Source: Cutibacterium granulosum
GTDB taxonomy: Bacteria > Actinomycetota > Actinomycetes > Propionibacteriales > Propionibacteriaceae
Assembly (NCBI RefSeq): GCF_900186975.1
Contig: NZ_LT906441.1
Location: 1,302,001 to 1,366,000 of the forward strand
Reading direction: 5' to 3'
Length of the DNA: 64,000 bases
Positions 8,115 through 17,210 of the stretch are shown in pieces. The notes under the pieces are model-generated. The model was not told the DNA's origin and did not search any database. It saw only the letters and a list, made by a program, of their open reading frames with translations. Positions within the stretch are counted from its first letter, which is position 1; every line of letters begins with the position of its first letter. The position numbers and the translations under genes are program-made.

Positions 8115-9260
8115 GTGAATGTTGCCCCCCTGACACTGCGCGCCCCCTCCGGTGGGTGTGTGACGGCGCGCGTCCCGGTCGTCCTGGCCCCGATGGCAGG
8201 GGTGACGAATGCTGCCTTCCGTCAACTGTGCGCTGAGCAGGGGGCAGGGCTGTACGTGTGCGAGATGATCACCTCGCGCGGTCTGGTGTACGGCGACCAC
8301 AAAACCAAGGACATGCTGGCCTTCGCCGACAACGAGAAGATTCGTTCCGTGCAATTGTACGGTGTGGATCCACAGATGATGGCCGATGCCACCCGTATTC
8401 TGTGTACCGAGTATCACGTCGATCACGTCGACCTCAATTTCGGATGCCCGGTACCCAAGGTGACGCGTAAGGGCGGTGGGGGTGTACTGCCCTGGAAACG
8501 GGATCGATTCCGCTCCGTCGTCGCTGCTGTGGTGCAGGCCGCCGACGAGTTCGACGTACCGGTGAGTGTCAAGACGCGTATCGGCATCGACGACGACCAT
8601 GTCACCTTCATCGACTCCGCCAAGGCTGCCGAGGATGCTGGCGCCGCCGCCGTGTGTCTGCATGCTCGCAGTGTTGCCGAGGCCTATTCCGGTCACTCGC
8701 ACTGGCAGGCCATCGCCGAGCTCGTCAGTGCCGTGAACATCCCGGTGATCGGCAATGGTGACATCTGGGAAGCCCGTGACGCCGTTGACATGGTGGAACA
8801 GACCGGATGCGCCGGGGTGGAGGTCGGACGCGGCTGCTTGGGCCGTCCGTGGCTGTTCCGAGACCTTGCAGACGCCTTCTGCGGATGCCAGACCCAGACC
8901 CTGCCCACCCTGGGAGAGGTGTGTGAGATGGTTCGTCGGCATGCCGAACTGCTTGTGAAATACCAGGGAATGCACGGTCTGGTCGACATGCGCAAACACA
9001 TGGCCTGGTACTTCAAAGGCTTTCCGGTGGGTGGGGAAACTCGTCATGCACTGGGAAAGATATCCAATTTTGACGAGCTCGACGAGCTGCTTACCTCGCT
9101 CGATCATGACGCCCCATTCCCCGTCAAGGAGCTGGGCAAGGCACGGGGGCGACAAGGCACCCCGCGGCGCAAGGTCGTCATGCCGATGGGTTGGCTGGAC
9201 TCGCGCACCTTGGACGATCACGACCTCTCCGAGGCCGAGTTGGGCATCTCCGGCGGCTGA
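8115..9260 (+). CDS. dusB: tRNA-dihydrouridine synthase (DusB-like)
   Basis: This 381-aa TIM-barrel flavoenzyme reduces specific uridines in the tRNA D-loop to dihydrouridine. Motifs visible are APMAGVTNAAFRQLC (FMN site), NFGCPVPKV with the catalytic Cys, KTRIGIDDDH, and the C-terminal phosphate-binding GNGDIWEA with GRGCLGRPWLF. The length is slightly above the usual 320-350 because of a longer C-terminal helical domain, common in actinobacteria. The ATG at 8115 follows a GTTGCGCGGGTGA context with only a weak ribosome binding site. Confidence 0.92.
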   Translation: MNVAPLTLRAPSGGCVTARVPVVLAPMAGVTNAAFRQLCAEQGAGLYVCEMITSRGLVYGDHKTKDMLAFADNEKIRSVQLYGVDPQMMADATRILCTEYHVDHVDLNFGCPVPKVTRKGGGGVLPWKRDRFRSVVAAVVQAADEFDVPVSVKTRIGIDDDHVTFIDSAKAAEDAGAAAVCLHARSVAEAYSGHSHWQAIAELVSAVNIPVIGNGDIWEARDAVDMVEQTGCAGVEVGRGCLGRPWLFRDLADAFCGCQTQTLPTLGEVCEMVRRHAELLVKYQGMHGLVDMRKHMAWYFKGFPVGGETRHALGKISNFDELDELLTSLDHDAPFPVKELGKARGRQGTPRRKVVMPMGWLDSRTLDDHDLSEAELGISGG

Positions 9261-9401
9261 CCGGCCGAAGACGCCGAGTGGGTGTGTGCGGGGGCAGTGC
9301 GGCATCGTGCCGACTTCGCCTGCTGTTGATGTGCACCCCGGCCCTCCCCCGGCTGCGGCGGAGCGTTGTGTGGGGGCTGAACACGCTCATGACTGCCCTG
9401 G

Positions 9402-9435
9402 GGGGCAGGTACGTGAACTTGGGGCAGGTACGTGA
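9402..9435. repeat. two 15-bp direct repeats upstream of dgt
   Basis: GGGGCAGGTACGTGA occurs at 9402-9416 and again at 9421-9435, 19 bp apart start to start, about 70 bp before the dgt start. Spacing near two helical turns suggests a regulator bound side by side on one face. No known box was recognised. Confidence 0.5.
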
Positions 9436-9505
9436 TCGCTTCCAGCCCTGCCGTCTCGTGACCTACCGTCCGCTGCAGGTGCCGGGACCGTGCGAGGATG
9501 GAACC

Positions 9506-10621
9506 ATGCCTGAGATCTCCAATCGCGCTCGTCAGTGGGCCACCACGATGGCTGGACACGGTACGGGCGGTGTCATCCACTCCCATCGTGACGCCGGACC
9601 ACGTATCGCTGCCGGTGACACCGTGGGGCGCCTGCAGCGTGAGGAGCGGGAGCGCGAGATGCTGCGCCCGGGCGCGACCCTGGCCAGTGGTGCCGGGCAC
9701 CGAGCTCGTCCGGAGGAGCCGGATCCGGAACGCACCTGTTTCGAACGCGACCGGGACCGTATCGTCCACTCGACGGCGTTTCGACGCCTGGCCGGCAAGA
9801 CCCAGGTCGTCGTCCACCCCACGGATCACCAGCGCACCCGACTCACCCATGCTCTGGAGGTGGCGCAGGTGGCACGATCCATTGCTGCCGGAATCGGCGC
9901 CAACGTCACCCTCGCCGATGCGATGGCATTGGGGCACGACTGCGGCCACGGCCCTGGTGGGCATGCCTCCGAACAGGCCTTCGACGCCTTTCTCCCCGAG
10001 GGATTCGATCACGGGCCATGGGGCTCCGACGTCAGCCTGGAACCGCTCAACCTGTGTGCCGAGACCCTGGACGGGATTCGCAACCACTCCTGGTCACGCC
10101 CCACACCATCCACCGTGGAGGGTGAGATCGTGTCGTTCTCCGACCGGATCGCCTACTGTGCCCACGACTTGGAGGACGCCATCCATGCGGGAATCGTCAC
10201 CGTTGACGATCTGCCCTCGGTGGTGCGCGAGGTGGCGGGGGAGGATCGGCGAACCCAGCTGTCCCGATTCATCCGCTCGGTCATCGCCACCACATGCCGT
10301 ACCGGAGGAGTCGGCATGGACTCCCAGACTGCGCAGTCATTGGCCACGTTGCGGTCCTTCAACTACACGAGGATCTACACTCGTGAGGAGTCCCTGGCCC
10401 AGGCCGAGGTCGTCGTCAAGGTGTTGCAGCAGCTCGTCGAGTACTACCTGGAGCATCTCGACCTGGTGCCGCAGGAGTTTCTGGCTCGGCCGACGGACCG
10501 GGTGCATCAAGTCGTCGCCTACGTCGCCGGTATGACGGACTCCTTCGCCTTCGATCAGGCACAGATCCATCTGGGCTGGGACAAGGCGCGCGTGCCCAAG
10601 GGGCTGGGGCGCGGGTACTGA
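9506..10621 (+). CDS. dgt: deoxyguanosinetriphosphate triphosphohydrolase-like protein
   Basis: This 371-aa HD-domain protein hydrolyses dNTPs to deoxynucleosides and triphosphate. The metal motif is complete: the His in RLTHALEV, the HD pair in ALGHDCGHGP, and the Asp in SFSDRIAYCAHD. The RLAGKTQV block before the HD core is typical of the Dgt family. I placed the start at the ATG at 9506, where GAGGATGG lies just upstream; the frame is open further upstream but lacks a ribosome binding site and conserved sequence. It ends convergent to a FetB-like gene. Confidence 0.9.
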   Translation: MPEISNRARQWATTMAGHGTGGVIHSHRDAGPRIAAGDTVGRLQREEREREMLRPGATLASGAGHRARPEEPDPERTCFERDRDRIVHSTAFRRLAGKTQVVVHPTDHQRTRLTHALEVAQVARSIAAGIGANVTLADAMALGHDCGHGPGGHASEQAFDAFLPEGFDHGPWGSDVSLEPLNLCAETLDGIRNHSWSRPTPSTVEGEIVSFSDRIAYCAHDLEDAIHAGIVTVDDLPSVVREVAGEDRRTQLSRFIRSVIATTCRTGGVGMDSQTAQSLATLRSFNYTRIYTREESLAQAEVVVKVLQQLVEYYLEHLDLVPQEFLARPTDRVHQVVAYVAGMTDSFAFDQAQIHLGWDKARVPKGLGRGY

Positions 10622-10625
10622 CGCC

Positions 10626-11384
10626 TCAGTCGTGCAGTTTCTCCTTGAGGTCGCTCGGCAGCAGACGGCCCTGCATCATGAATCGGTGGGCCACGACGAT
10701 CGTCACGGCCTGCCCGGCGAGGATTCCCAGCAGGACGAGCACCTGGGAGGCACCGGCCTGCAGAGCCGACCCGCCACCCAGCAGCACACCGACGAAGGCT
10801 CCCGGCAAGGTCACCAGCCCCACGGTACGGGTGTTGTCGACGGTCGGGATGATGGCCTCGGCCACCGAGCGCTGGGTCACCATCCGGATCGCCTCCGGGC
10901 GCAGCACACCCATCGACAGGGCCGCCTCGTAGGTGCCGAGATTGTCACGCAGGGTGGGGAACAGTCGCCGTCCGGCCAGGGTGTGACCGTTCATCATGTT
11001 GCCAATGATGATTCCGGCCAGGGGGATGAGGGAAGCTGCCGTGAACGGTGAGCAACCCGTCCCGAAGACGATGAGCAGCACGGGAAGGGTGCCACAGGCC
11101 ATCGCGGCTGCCGCCCAGGGCCAGGCCCTTCCGATCTCGGTCCTCTTGGCCGTCGTGCGTACTGCCACGGCAAACATGAGCAACGTGAACAGTGCGGCAG
11201 CCCACAGATGCTTGAGGGCGTAGACCAGCACCATCGAGACCACACCCAGCTGGATGATGGCGCGTGCTGCTGCCCACACCGAGGCCTTGCCGATTCCCAG
11301 CCGTCCCCACGCCGAGAAGGCCACGGTGAGTGCGACGAGTAGGACGAGACTCAGTGCTAACTGCCATGTTGGATTGATTGACAC
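10626..11384 (-). CDS. FetB/UPF0014-family ABC transporter permease
   Basis: This 252-aa protein has about seven hydrophobic helices and the family block with IPLAGIIIGNMMNG, followed by the PTLRDNLG and VGLVTLPGAFVGVLLGG regions typical of UPF0014 (YbbM/FetB). E. coli FetB works with the ATPase FetA in iron homeostasis. No FetA-like ATPase gene is adjacent here, so its partner, if any, is encoded elsewhere. It is convergent with dgt and divergent from dnaG. Confidence 0.85.
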   Translation of the reverse strand: MSINPTWQLALSLVLLVALTVAFSAWGRLGIGKASVWAAARAIIQLGVVSMVLVYALKHLWAAALFTLLMFAVAVRTTAKRTEIGRAWPWAAAAMACGTLPVLLIVFGTGCSPFTAASLIPLAGIIIGNMMNGHTLAGRRLFPTLRDNLGTYEAALSMGVLRPEAIRMVTQRSVAEAIIPTVDNTRTVGLVTLPGAFVGVLLGGGSALQAGASQVLVLLGILAGQAVTIVVAHRFMMQGRLLPSDLKEKLHD

Positions 11385-11422
11385 AACTGTCAGTCTCTCA
11401 GATGAGTGAATAGGATCGTCAC

Positions 11423-13540
11423 ATGGCTGGACGGATCAATGAGGAAGACATTGCTCTGGTCCGCGAACGGGCTCGGATCGACGAGGTCGTCCGGGACTAT
11501 GTGCAACTGCGCAATGCTGGGGGCGGCTCGCTCAAGGGGCTGTGCCCGTTCCACGATGAGAGGACACCAAGTTTCCAGGTGACGCCGTCGCGCGGCCTGT
11601 TCTACTGCTTCGGCTGCCAGACCGGCGGCGACACCATCACCTTTCTCCAGCTCATCGAGAACCTCACCTTCGTCGAGGCAGTCCAGCGTCTTGCCGACCG
11701 CACCGGCGTGCAGCTGAGGATCATTGACGACGGCACCCCGTCCACCCCGCCGGGGATGCGTACCCAGATTCTGGCCGCCAATGATGCGGCAGCCGAGTTC
11801 TTCCGCCGCCGGATGCTCTCCGACGAGGGGGCCATTGCACGCGATTTCGTCACCGGACGGGGATTCACTCGCGAGCATGCCGAGTACTTCGGCATGGGGT
11901 ATGCCCCCAAAGGGGGCCATGTTCTGCGCGATCATCTGCTCGCCCAGGGGTTCACGCCCCAGGTGCTGGTGACCTCGGGGTTGGTCCGCGACTCGGGATG
12001 GGACTTCTTCCAGGGGCGGGTGCTCTGGCCGATCAAGGGCTCCGCGGCGTCGGTATTGGGATTCGGCGCCAGGCGGGTGTGGGACGACGACCGCATGCCG
12101 GCGAAGTACGTCAACACCCCCGAGACCCCGGTCTACAAGAAGTCCCATGTTCTCTACGGGCTTGACCTGGCTCGCACCAACATCGGCAAGAAGAACCAGG
12201 TCGTCGTCGTGGAGGGCTACACCGACGTCATGGCCATGCACGTCGCCGGGATCGACACCGCCGTGGCGTCGTGTGGTACGGCATTTGGTCCGGAGCATGC
12301 GCACCTGGTGCAGCGGCTCATGGGCAATCGCGGTGCCCTCAACGGTGAGGTGATCTTCACCTTTGACGGCGATGCGGCCGGTCGATCGGCAGCGCTCAAG
12401 GCCTACCGGGACGACGAGGAGTTCACCAGCCAGACCTATGTGGCCGTCGAACCCAACGGGTTGGATCCGTGCGACCTGCGCATGCAGGAGGGGGACGCGG
12501 CAGTTCGGGAACTCGTGGCACGGCGGGTGCCGTTGTACCGATTCGTCATGGAGAACACCGTCGGCAGGTTCGACCTCGATCGGGCTGACGGGCGACTCGC
12601 CGCGGCACGGGCTGCGGCACCACTGGTGACGAGCATTCGCGACGCCGCACTGGTCAGCGAGTTCACCCGCGAACTTGCCCAGATCATCGGGATGGACGTC
12701 GACGACGTGCGTCGTGAAGTGGTGGCTGCCCGTCGGCACCCGCACGGCGGCAACTCTGGCGGAGCCCCAACAAATCCACGAGGATCGGCAGGGCACTACG
12801 GAGCCACCCGCGGCGAGGGCACGCACGGCTACGGCACGTACCAAGGACAGGCCCCGACCGGTCTGCATGGCGGGGCCCAGCGACATCCAGATGGTGATGT
12901 GAGCCCCATCGCGTCCCGCGGGGGAGGAGCACCCGCATTACGGGTGATCGATGGTCAGGGTGCAGGTGCTCCCACCGGTTCCCCCGTCTCGCCACGAACA
13001 GTCGATTCGGATGAGTCGCTGGTCGAAGCCACCGGGGCGGGTGAGTCGGTCCCGTCCACTCCGTGGCCAGATCCGCGCGACCCCAAGCTCATGGCCGAAC
13101 GGGGACTGCTCAAGCTCATGCTGCAGTACCCGCAACTCTTCGACGCCCAGTGGGCCCTGGTGGAGCCGGAGGATTTCCGGCATCCCACCTACCGCACCGT
13201 TTTCGACCTCGTGCGCACGACGCAGCCGGGTGACGGTTGGCAACAGCGCATACAGGAAGCCACCCACGACGACGTCGTCCAACAGCTCGTCGTCGCCCTG
13301 CTCGTGGAGGCTGTTCTGCACGATGATCCGACAGCCTCCTATGCACGGGCCTACGCGGCACGAGTACGTCTGCTCTCCGTCGTCGACGACATCGCAAACC
13401 TGAAGTCACGCCTGCAGCGCACCAACCCGCAACAGGACCCCAAGGCCTACAACGCCATGTTTGCCGATCTGGTGACCTTGGAATCCCTACGCAAGGAACT
13501 CATCGCAGCACAGGCCGCAGCGCCGTGGGATGAGGACTGA
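11423..13540 (+). CDS. dnaG: DNA primase DnaG
   Basis: This 705-aa primase makes RNA primers at the replication fork. The N-terminal CHC2 zinc ribbon uses Cys41, His44, Cys62 and Cys65 (CPFHDERTPSF ... FYCFGC). The catalytic core includes the TOPRIM motifs VVVEGYTDVMAM and TFDGDAAG. A linker of about 100 residues rich in Gly, Pro, Ala and His (about 440-540) leads to a C-terminal helicase-binding domain (about 555-705). The length is somewhat above the usual 600-650 because of that linker. Confidence 0.96.
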   Translation: MAGRINEEDIALVRERARIDEVVRDYVQLRNAGGGSLKGLCPFHDERTPSFQVTPSRGLFYCFGCQTGGDTITFLQLIENLTFVEAVQRLADRTGVQLRIIDDGTPSTPPGMRTQILAANDAAAEFFRRRMLSDEGAIARDFVTGRGFTREHAEYFGMGYAPKGGHVLRDHLLAQGFTPQVLVTSGLVRDSGWDFFQGRVLWPIKGSAASVLGFGARRVWDDDRMPAKYVNTPETPVYKKSHVLYGLDLARTNIGKKNQVVVVEGYTDVMAMHVAGIDTAVASCGTAFGPEHAHLVQRLMGNRGALNGEVIFTFDGDAAGRSAALKAYRDDEEFTSQTYVAVEPNGLDPCDLRMQEGDAAVRELVARRVPLYRFVMENTVGRFDLDRADGRLAAARAAAPLVTSIRDAALVSEFTRELAQIIGMDVDDVRREVVAARRHPHGGNSGGAPTNPRGSAGHYGATRGEGTHGYGTYQGQAPTGLHGGAQRHPDGDVSPIASRGGGAPALRVIDGQGAGAPTGSPVSPRTVDSDESLVEATGAGESVPSTPWPDPRDPKLMAERGLLKLMLQYPQLFDAQWALVEPEDFRHPTYRTVFDLVRTTQPGDGWQQRIQEATHDDVVQQLVVALLVEAVLHDDPTASYARAYAARVRLLSVVDDIANLKSRLQRTNPQQDPKAYNAMFADLVTLESLRKELIAAQAAAPWDED

Positions 13541-13800
13541 CGTCGGCGTGGTTCATGGCTCTGCGCCATGCGTGAATCGATACGTATGACGTTGAAGCGG
13601 TCGATCTGGGGGTGAGTGTGGTTGCAGCGTCACGGTGATGAGTTCTCCCCTCGCCTCTCGAGAAACGCGTCAGCTCGTGTTCCTGCTTACATGATTCATT
13701 TTGGCAACTGCACGATCAACGGGTGTGGACAACCAGAAAGTTGTCCACAGTTGTCGAGAACCACTGGTCCGTTCCCGGGAGGGTTTCGCAGGATTGAGCC

Positions 13801-14637
13801 ATGAGCATCACCCCCATCCACGATCCGCTTCGGACCGAGAACCAGTCCCGAGAACGGGAGCAGCGTCTTTTTGCTGCCATCGAACTGGGCGTCATCGCCC
13901 AAGCTGCTGTCGACGGACATCTGGACACGGATGCCAGCTCCGAGGAGTTGGCCGTCATCATTGCCGAGGGTCAGCAGGCAACCGTTCAGGTGTGGACCCT
14001 CTTTCTGCCCATGGTGTGGTCCATGGCCAGACCGCATGCACGAGGAAGGACAAGTCTGGACGATCTTGTCGGGGCTGGCTGCATCGGACTCGCCGAGGCG
14101 ATCCGTCGCTACGATCCGAGTCGGGGCACCAGGTTCTCCACGCTGGCATGGACGTGGATACGCCGATACGTCTCCGAGGAATCCCTGTGCGACGGCACGA
14201 GTCGCACCATGTGGCGTCGACGTACCGAGATGGTCGTCGCCAGGACGGCGGAGAATTTGTCGACGCTGCGTGGCCACGCAGCAACCGTCGCCGAAGTGGC
14301 GGCTGAACTCGGCCGTCCCAAGGAGTGGGTGCGGCAGCGCTGGCAGATCGACAAGGACGTTCCACTGGAGGGCATTGCGTTGTTCGCCGACATGCGCATG
14401 ATGACTCACGACATCACCGACGACGGACTGGATGACGTCCGGAAACTGGTCGAGACGCTCCCCGAGCCACATCGGTCGGTGGTGCGGTTGCGGCACGGTT
14501 TCGAGGGAGCACCCATGGGCCTGGACCAGGTGGCATGCCAGTTGGGGTGCTCGGAACGATCTGTGCGGCGCATTCAGAAGCAGGCACACTCGCGGCTGCG
14601 CACCCAGCTGGGGCGAGGACTGGCTGAGGTGGCATGA
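13801..14637 (+). CDS. sigma-70 family RNA polymerase sigma factor
   Basis: This 278-aa protein has a clear region 2 (TSLDDLVGAGCIGL then AIRRYDPSRGTRFSTLAWTWI, about residues 82-120) with the -10 recognition helix. Region 3 is shorter (VAEVAAELGRPKEWV), and region 4 has an HTH (GLDQVACQLGCSERSVRRI). It lacks region 1.1 and is smaller than a primary sigma factor, so it is a group 3-like alternative factor. It lies 260 bp after dnaG, echoing the dnaG-rpoD linkage of other bacteria. It shares ATGA with a possible upstream start of the next gene. Confidence 0.82.
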   Translation: MSITPIHDPLRTENQSREREQRLFAAIELGVIAQAAVDGHLDTDASSEELAVIIAEGQQATVQVWTLFLPMVWSMARPHARGRTSLDDLVGAGCIGLAEAIRRYDPSRGTRFSTLAWTWIRRYVSEESLCDGTSRTMWRRRTEMVVARTAENLSTLRGHAATVAEVAAELGRPKEWVRQRWQIDKDVPLEGIALFADMRMMTHDITDDGLDDVRKLVETLPEPHRSVVRLRHGFEGAPMGLDQVACQLGCSERSVRRIQKQAHSRLRTQLGRGLAEVA

Positions 14638-14651
14638 GCCACAATGGGTCC

Positions 14652-15182
14652 ATGGGACTATTCAGGAAGTCACGCCCCGGCGACGACGTCATGGCGGCGG
14701 TCAGGCAGGTTCTCGGCCAGTCGATGGTGAAGGTGCTTGCGTGGGGCCACGGTCGGATGGACGGCCCTGTCACCGTCATTGCCGTTGAGGAAGGGCTGGT
14801 CGTCGTGCCCGAGCAGGCTGAGCCTGGGGCGGTGGCCTGGCACGAGATCATCCGTGGTGGCTGGCACAAGGAGAAGTCGGCGCTGTGGTGGATGGTTCTC
14901 GACCAGAGTGAGGTCAGGATCATCATGGATCAACCTGGCGACATCCCCGGGGTTTTCCAGAGTCAGGTCAACGCCACCATCCTGTGTCAGGAGGGGGTGG
15001 ATGTCCCCGGCGGGCGAGTCGTTGTTGCTGGGCGCCGCCGCGCCGGAGCACTGGGCCGACGGGATCCCTCGATCCTGTGGACGGCCATGGCCGTGGGGGA
15101 GGCCGACCTGAGCGACCCCGAAACCAAACAATTGGTCCTGGAACATTCCGAGGATCTCAAAGGACGGTGGGAGAGCCGTTGA
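14652..15182 (+). CDS. conserved hypothetical protein, PH-like fold possible
   Basis: This 176-aa soluble protein begins MGLFRKSRPGDD; an alternative ATG at 14634 overlaps the sigma-factor stop and would couple the two. No signal peptide or membrane segment is seen. The alternating beta-like segments (VTVIAVEEGLVVV, SALWWMVLDQSEVRIIM) recall small PH-like domains of actinobacterial proteins, but this is only an impression. Close spacing suggests one transcript with the sigma factor. Confidence 0.7.
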   Translation: MGLFRKSRPGDDVMAAVRQVLGQSMVKVLAWGHGRMDGPVTVIAVEEGLVVVPEQAEPGAVAWHEIIRGGWHKEKSALWWMVLDQSEVRIIMDQPGDIPGVFQSQVNATILCQEGVDVPGGRVVVAGRRRAGALGRRDPSILWTAMAVGEADLSDPETKQLVLEHSEDLKGRWESR

Positions 15183-15281
15183 AAACTGCGTCATGACAAG
15201 GGCAGAGGCAGGTTCATGGACCTCGTTTTGCATTGAACCCGGGGAGGGGTCTATAGTGATGTTTCGCGCTTGCAGTGCTGA

Positions 15282-15354
15282 TCCCCTGTAGCTCAATTGG
15301 CAGAGCATCTGACTGTTAATCAGAGGGTTACTGGTTCGAGTCCAGTCGGGGGAG
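15282..15354 (+). tRNA. tRNA-Asn (GTT)
   Basis: A 73-nt cloverleaf: acceptor TCCCCTG/CGGGGGA, D-arm GCTC/GAGC, anticodon loop CTGTTAA giving anticodon GTT, T-loop TTCGAGT. No CCA is encoded. Confidence 0.95.
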
Positions 15355-15977
15355 CTTGTTAATGTCCGTTTGACTAGGGCAAACACCGGTCACCGAAAAA
15401 GTTGTAGAACATTTGTGGCGGATTTGGCTTTGGAAAAGGTGTCAACCCGGATAGATCGGGCGGCTCCATGGGGCCTGTCATCCTTGCATTTAGCCCACTG
15501 GTGATGGTGACACGCATCGAGGAGACGCCGTCATCGGGGTGAGCCCATTATCTTGGCGGGCGTCCATGAGCGCTTGTTCCGTTGTGTTGCGCCATGGCAG
15601 ACACTGATCGTGCTGAAACTCCAAGTATGCATCTGGAGTGTTACTACCTAGCATTCATCGTTGGATGTCTATCAAGCCCCGCCCGTATCTCACTACTTCG
15701 GGTGGTTCATCTTGACGTAGTGGATGGGGAGATATTTCTCTTTGCGACAACCCTGGTCGCCATCGCCGTTCGGCAATCGGCGCGTCACTGAGTTGGATCC
15801 CCTACTGCCATGACGCGCAGAACCAGGGGACCGGAAAGAGCTTCACTCTGAGCATACCTGTATATGAACAAATGTTTGACTCGTGGCCTATCCGAGGAGG
15901 TGAATGAACCCATCAGAGGGTGATTATGAGCAGCGAACTCCTGGCCCCCAATGGCGATTTCGGTGTTTGTGATGGAT
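15355..15977. other. gene-poor stretch downstream of tRNA-Asn
   Basis: No convincing gene. A 69-codon frame at 15582-15791 has no good ribosome binding site and no recognisable domain. A LexA-like site, TGAACAAATGTTTGA, lies at 15865-15879, but no gene start is near it. The base composition is lower in GC than the flanks, as often seen beside tRNA genes used by mobile elements. Confidence 0.5.
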
Positions 15978-16711
15978 TCACCAGGGTCGGATTTTTTGTT
16001 CACCTGGGGTGGCGTGGATGTGTTGTGGTGGTTGGCCCTGAAGAAGGGTGATGAGATCAAACAGCCAGCCCAGGGCTGTGATGTCGTCAGGCATGTGCCA
16101 GTTGAGGGTTTCTTTGTTGACGCGGGGTGTGTGTCCTGGCCAAGGATATTCAGGGTCTGGTGGGAACCAGCGGCCGATGGTGGTGCGCATGAGGTGAGGG
16201 TCGAGGGCGAGATGTGTGGTGGTGGCGTGCCAGGTGTGGGTGAGGTGGGGAGACATCCACCGGCAGATCTCGTTGCTTAGGGTCCCGATCATATGCATGT
16301 GGTCATCGGGGTCTGGATTGAGGAGGTCCCAGTCGTGGGGGTTGAAATAGACGCATTCGACGTCGATGCTTTGGGGGTGGATAACCCTATGAGTCGGAGG
16401 GCGTCGGCGAGGACGAGCATGATTTTCATGCCGGGTCGTCCGATGATGTGGTGTTCCGGGTGGCAGTCGAGACGTAAGGTGAGGTATTCGGGTTGGCTTG
16501 TGTCGGATACGGCTACTCCGATGGGTTCTTCTATGAGGTATTCCCGGTTTTCTAGTGGGGGTGGGCTGAAGTAGCCATGGGATCGGGCTGATTCCATGAG
16601 GATGCGTAGCTCATCGGTGTCGGTGAATGCTCCGATGTCATTGGGTGCGAGGTGGAGCGTTGTGCTGATGGCTACGTTGCCGATGATGCATGAGGGTTGT
16701 TCTTCTACCAT
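15978..16711 (-). pseudogene. frameshifted gene of unknown function
   Basis: Two adjoining frames read as one protein of about 244 aa if a single base is restored. The first (from ATG 16711, MVEEQPSCIIGN) breaks after ADALRLIGLSTP; the second frame picks up at once with QSIDVECVYFNPHDWDLLNP and runs to a stop at 15978. The break lies in the G tract 16373-16377 (CCCCC on the coding strand), where one extra C would join them. The protein is soluble and acidic, with many His and Trp residues near its C-terminus (THTWHATTTHLAL). The family was not recognised. It could be a true pseudogene, a phase-variable tract or a sequencing error. Confidence 0.7.
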
Positions 16712-17210
16712 GGTCGACAGTTTAATTTCACGTCCTGTGAGTTGGGTCGGTTGGGTGGGTCGAGTACACCAATGATGTCCACGTCAACTTGGCCGTGATA
16801 TCATATATGCTTATCTTTCATGGCAAGGTACTGGCCTGTACCTCCCGCTGTCCGCAACTGATATGACCTGCATAGTCAACGCCACCATCGATGGCTTCTT
16901 TCAATCAGAGGATTTCAGCGATTTCTGACATCCATGTTCACGAATTTCATGGCGTATCCCATCGATGAGCGTGTCGGTGCAAATTTCGTCACGTTTTTGC
17001 ATAAAAAGAATCATAGTAAACACGAATCATTGTGGCTCAGTGAGTCATCAGCGCGGCAACTTACCTATTGGGGCCGATGAGGTTCGTGGTGCAGGCAGAT
17101 TCCCACACAGTGGCTCCAATGCCCTCCAACCAGTCGGTGACTGGTTTCCTCAACAACGTCGTGACAGGCTCAGCGACTCCACGATCCTGGTCTGGGGAGG
17201 TCACACCAAC
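16712..17210. other. AT-richer intergenic region
   Basis: No gene, RNA or repeat recognised. The stretch around 16800 and 16980-17010 is unusually AT-rich for this chromosome and may hold the promoter of the frameshifted gene on the minus strand. Confidence 0.45.

Noticed and set aside
15865-15879. LexA-like box TGAACAAATGTTTGA
   Set aside because: One mismatch to the SOS consensus, but no gene start lies near it in either direction, so a role is unlikely.
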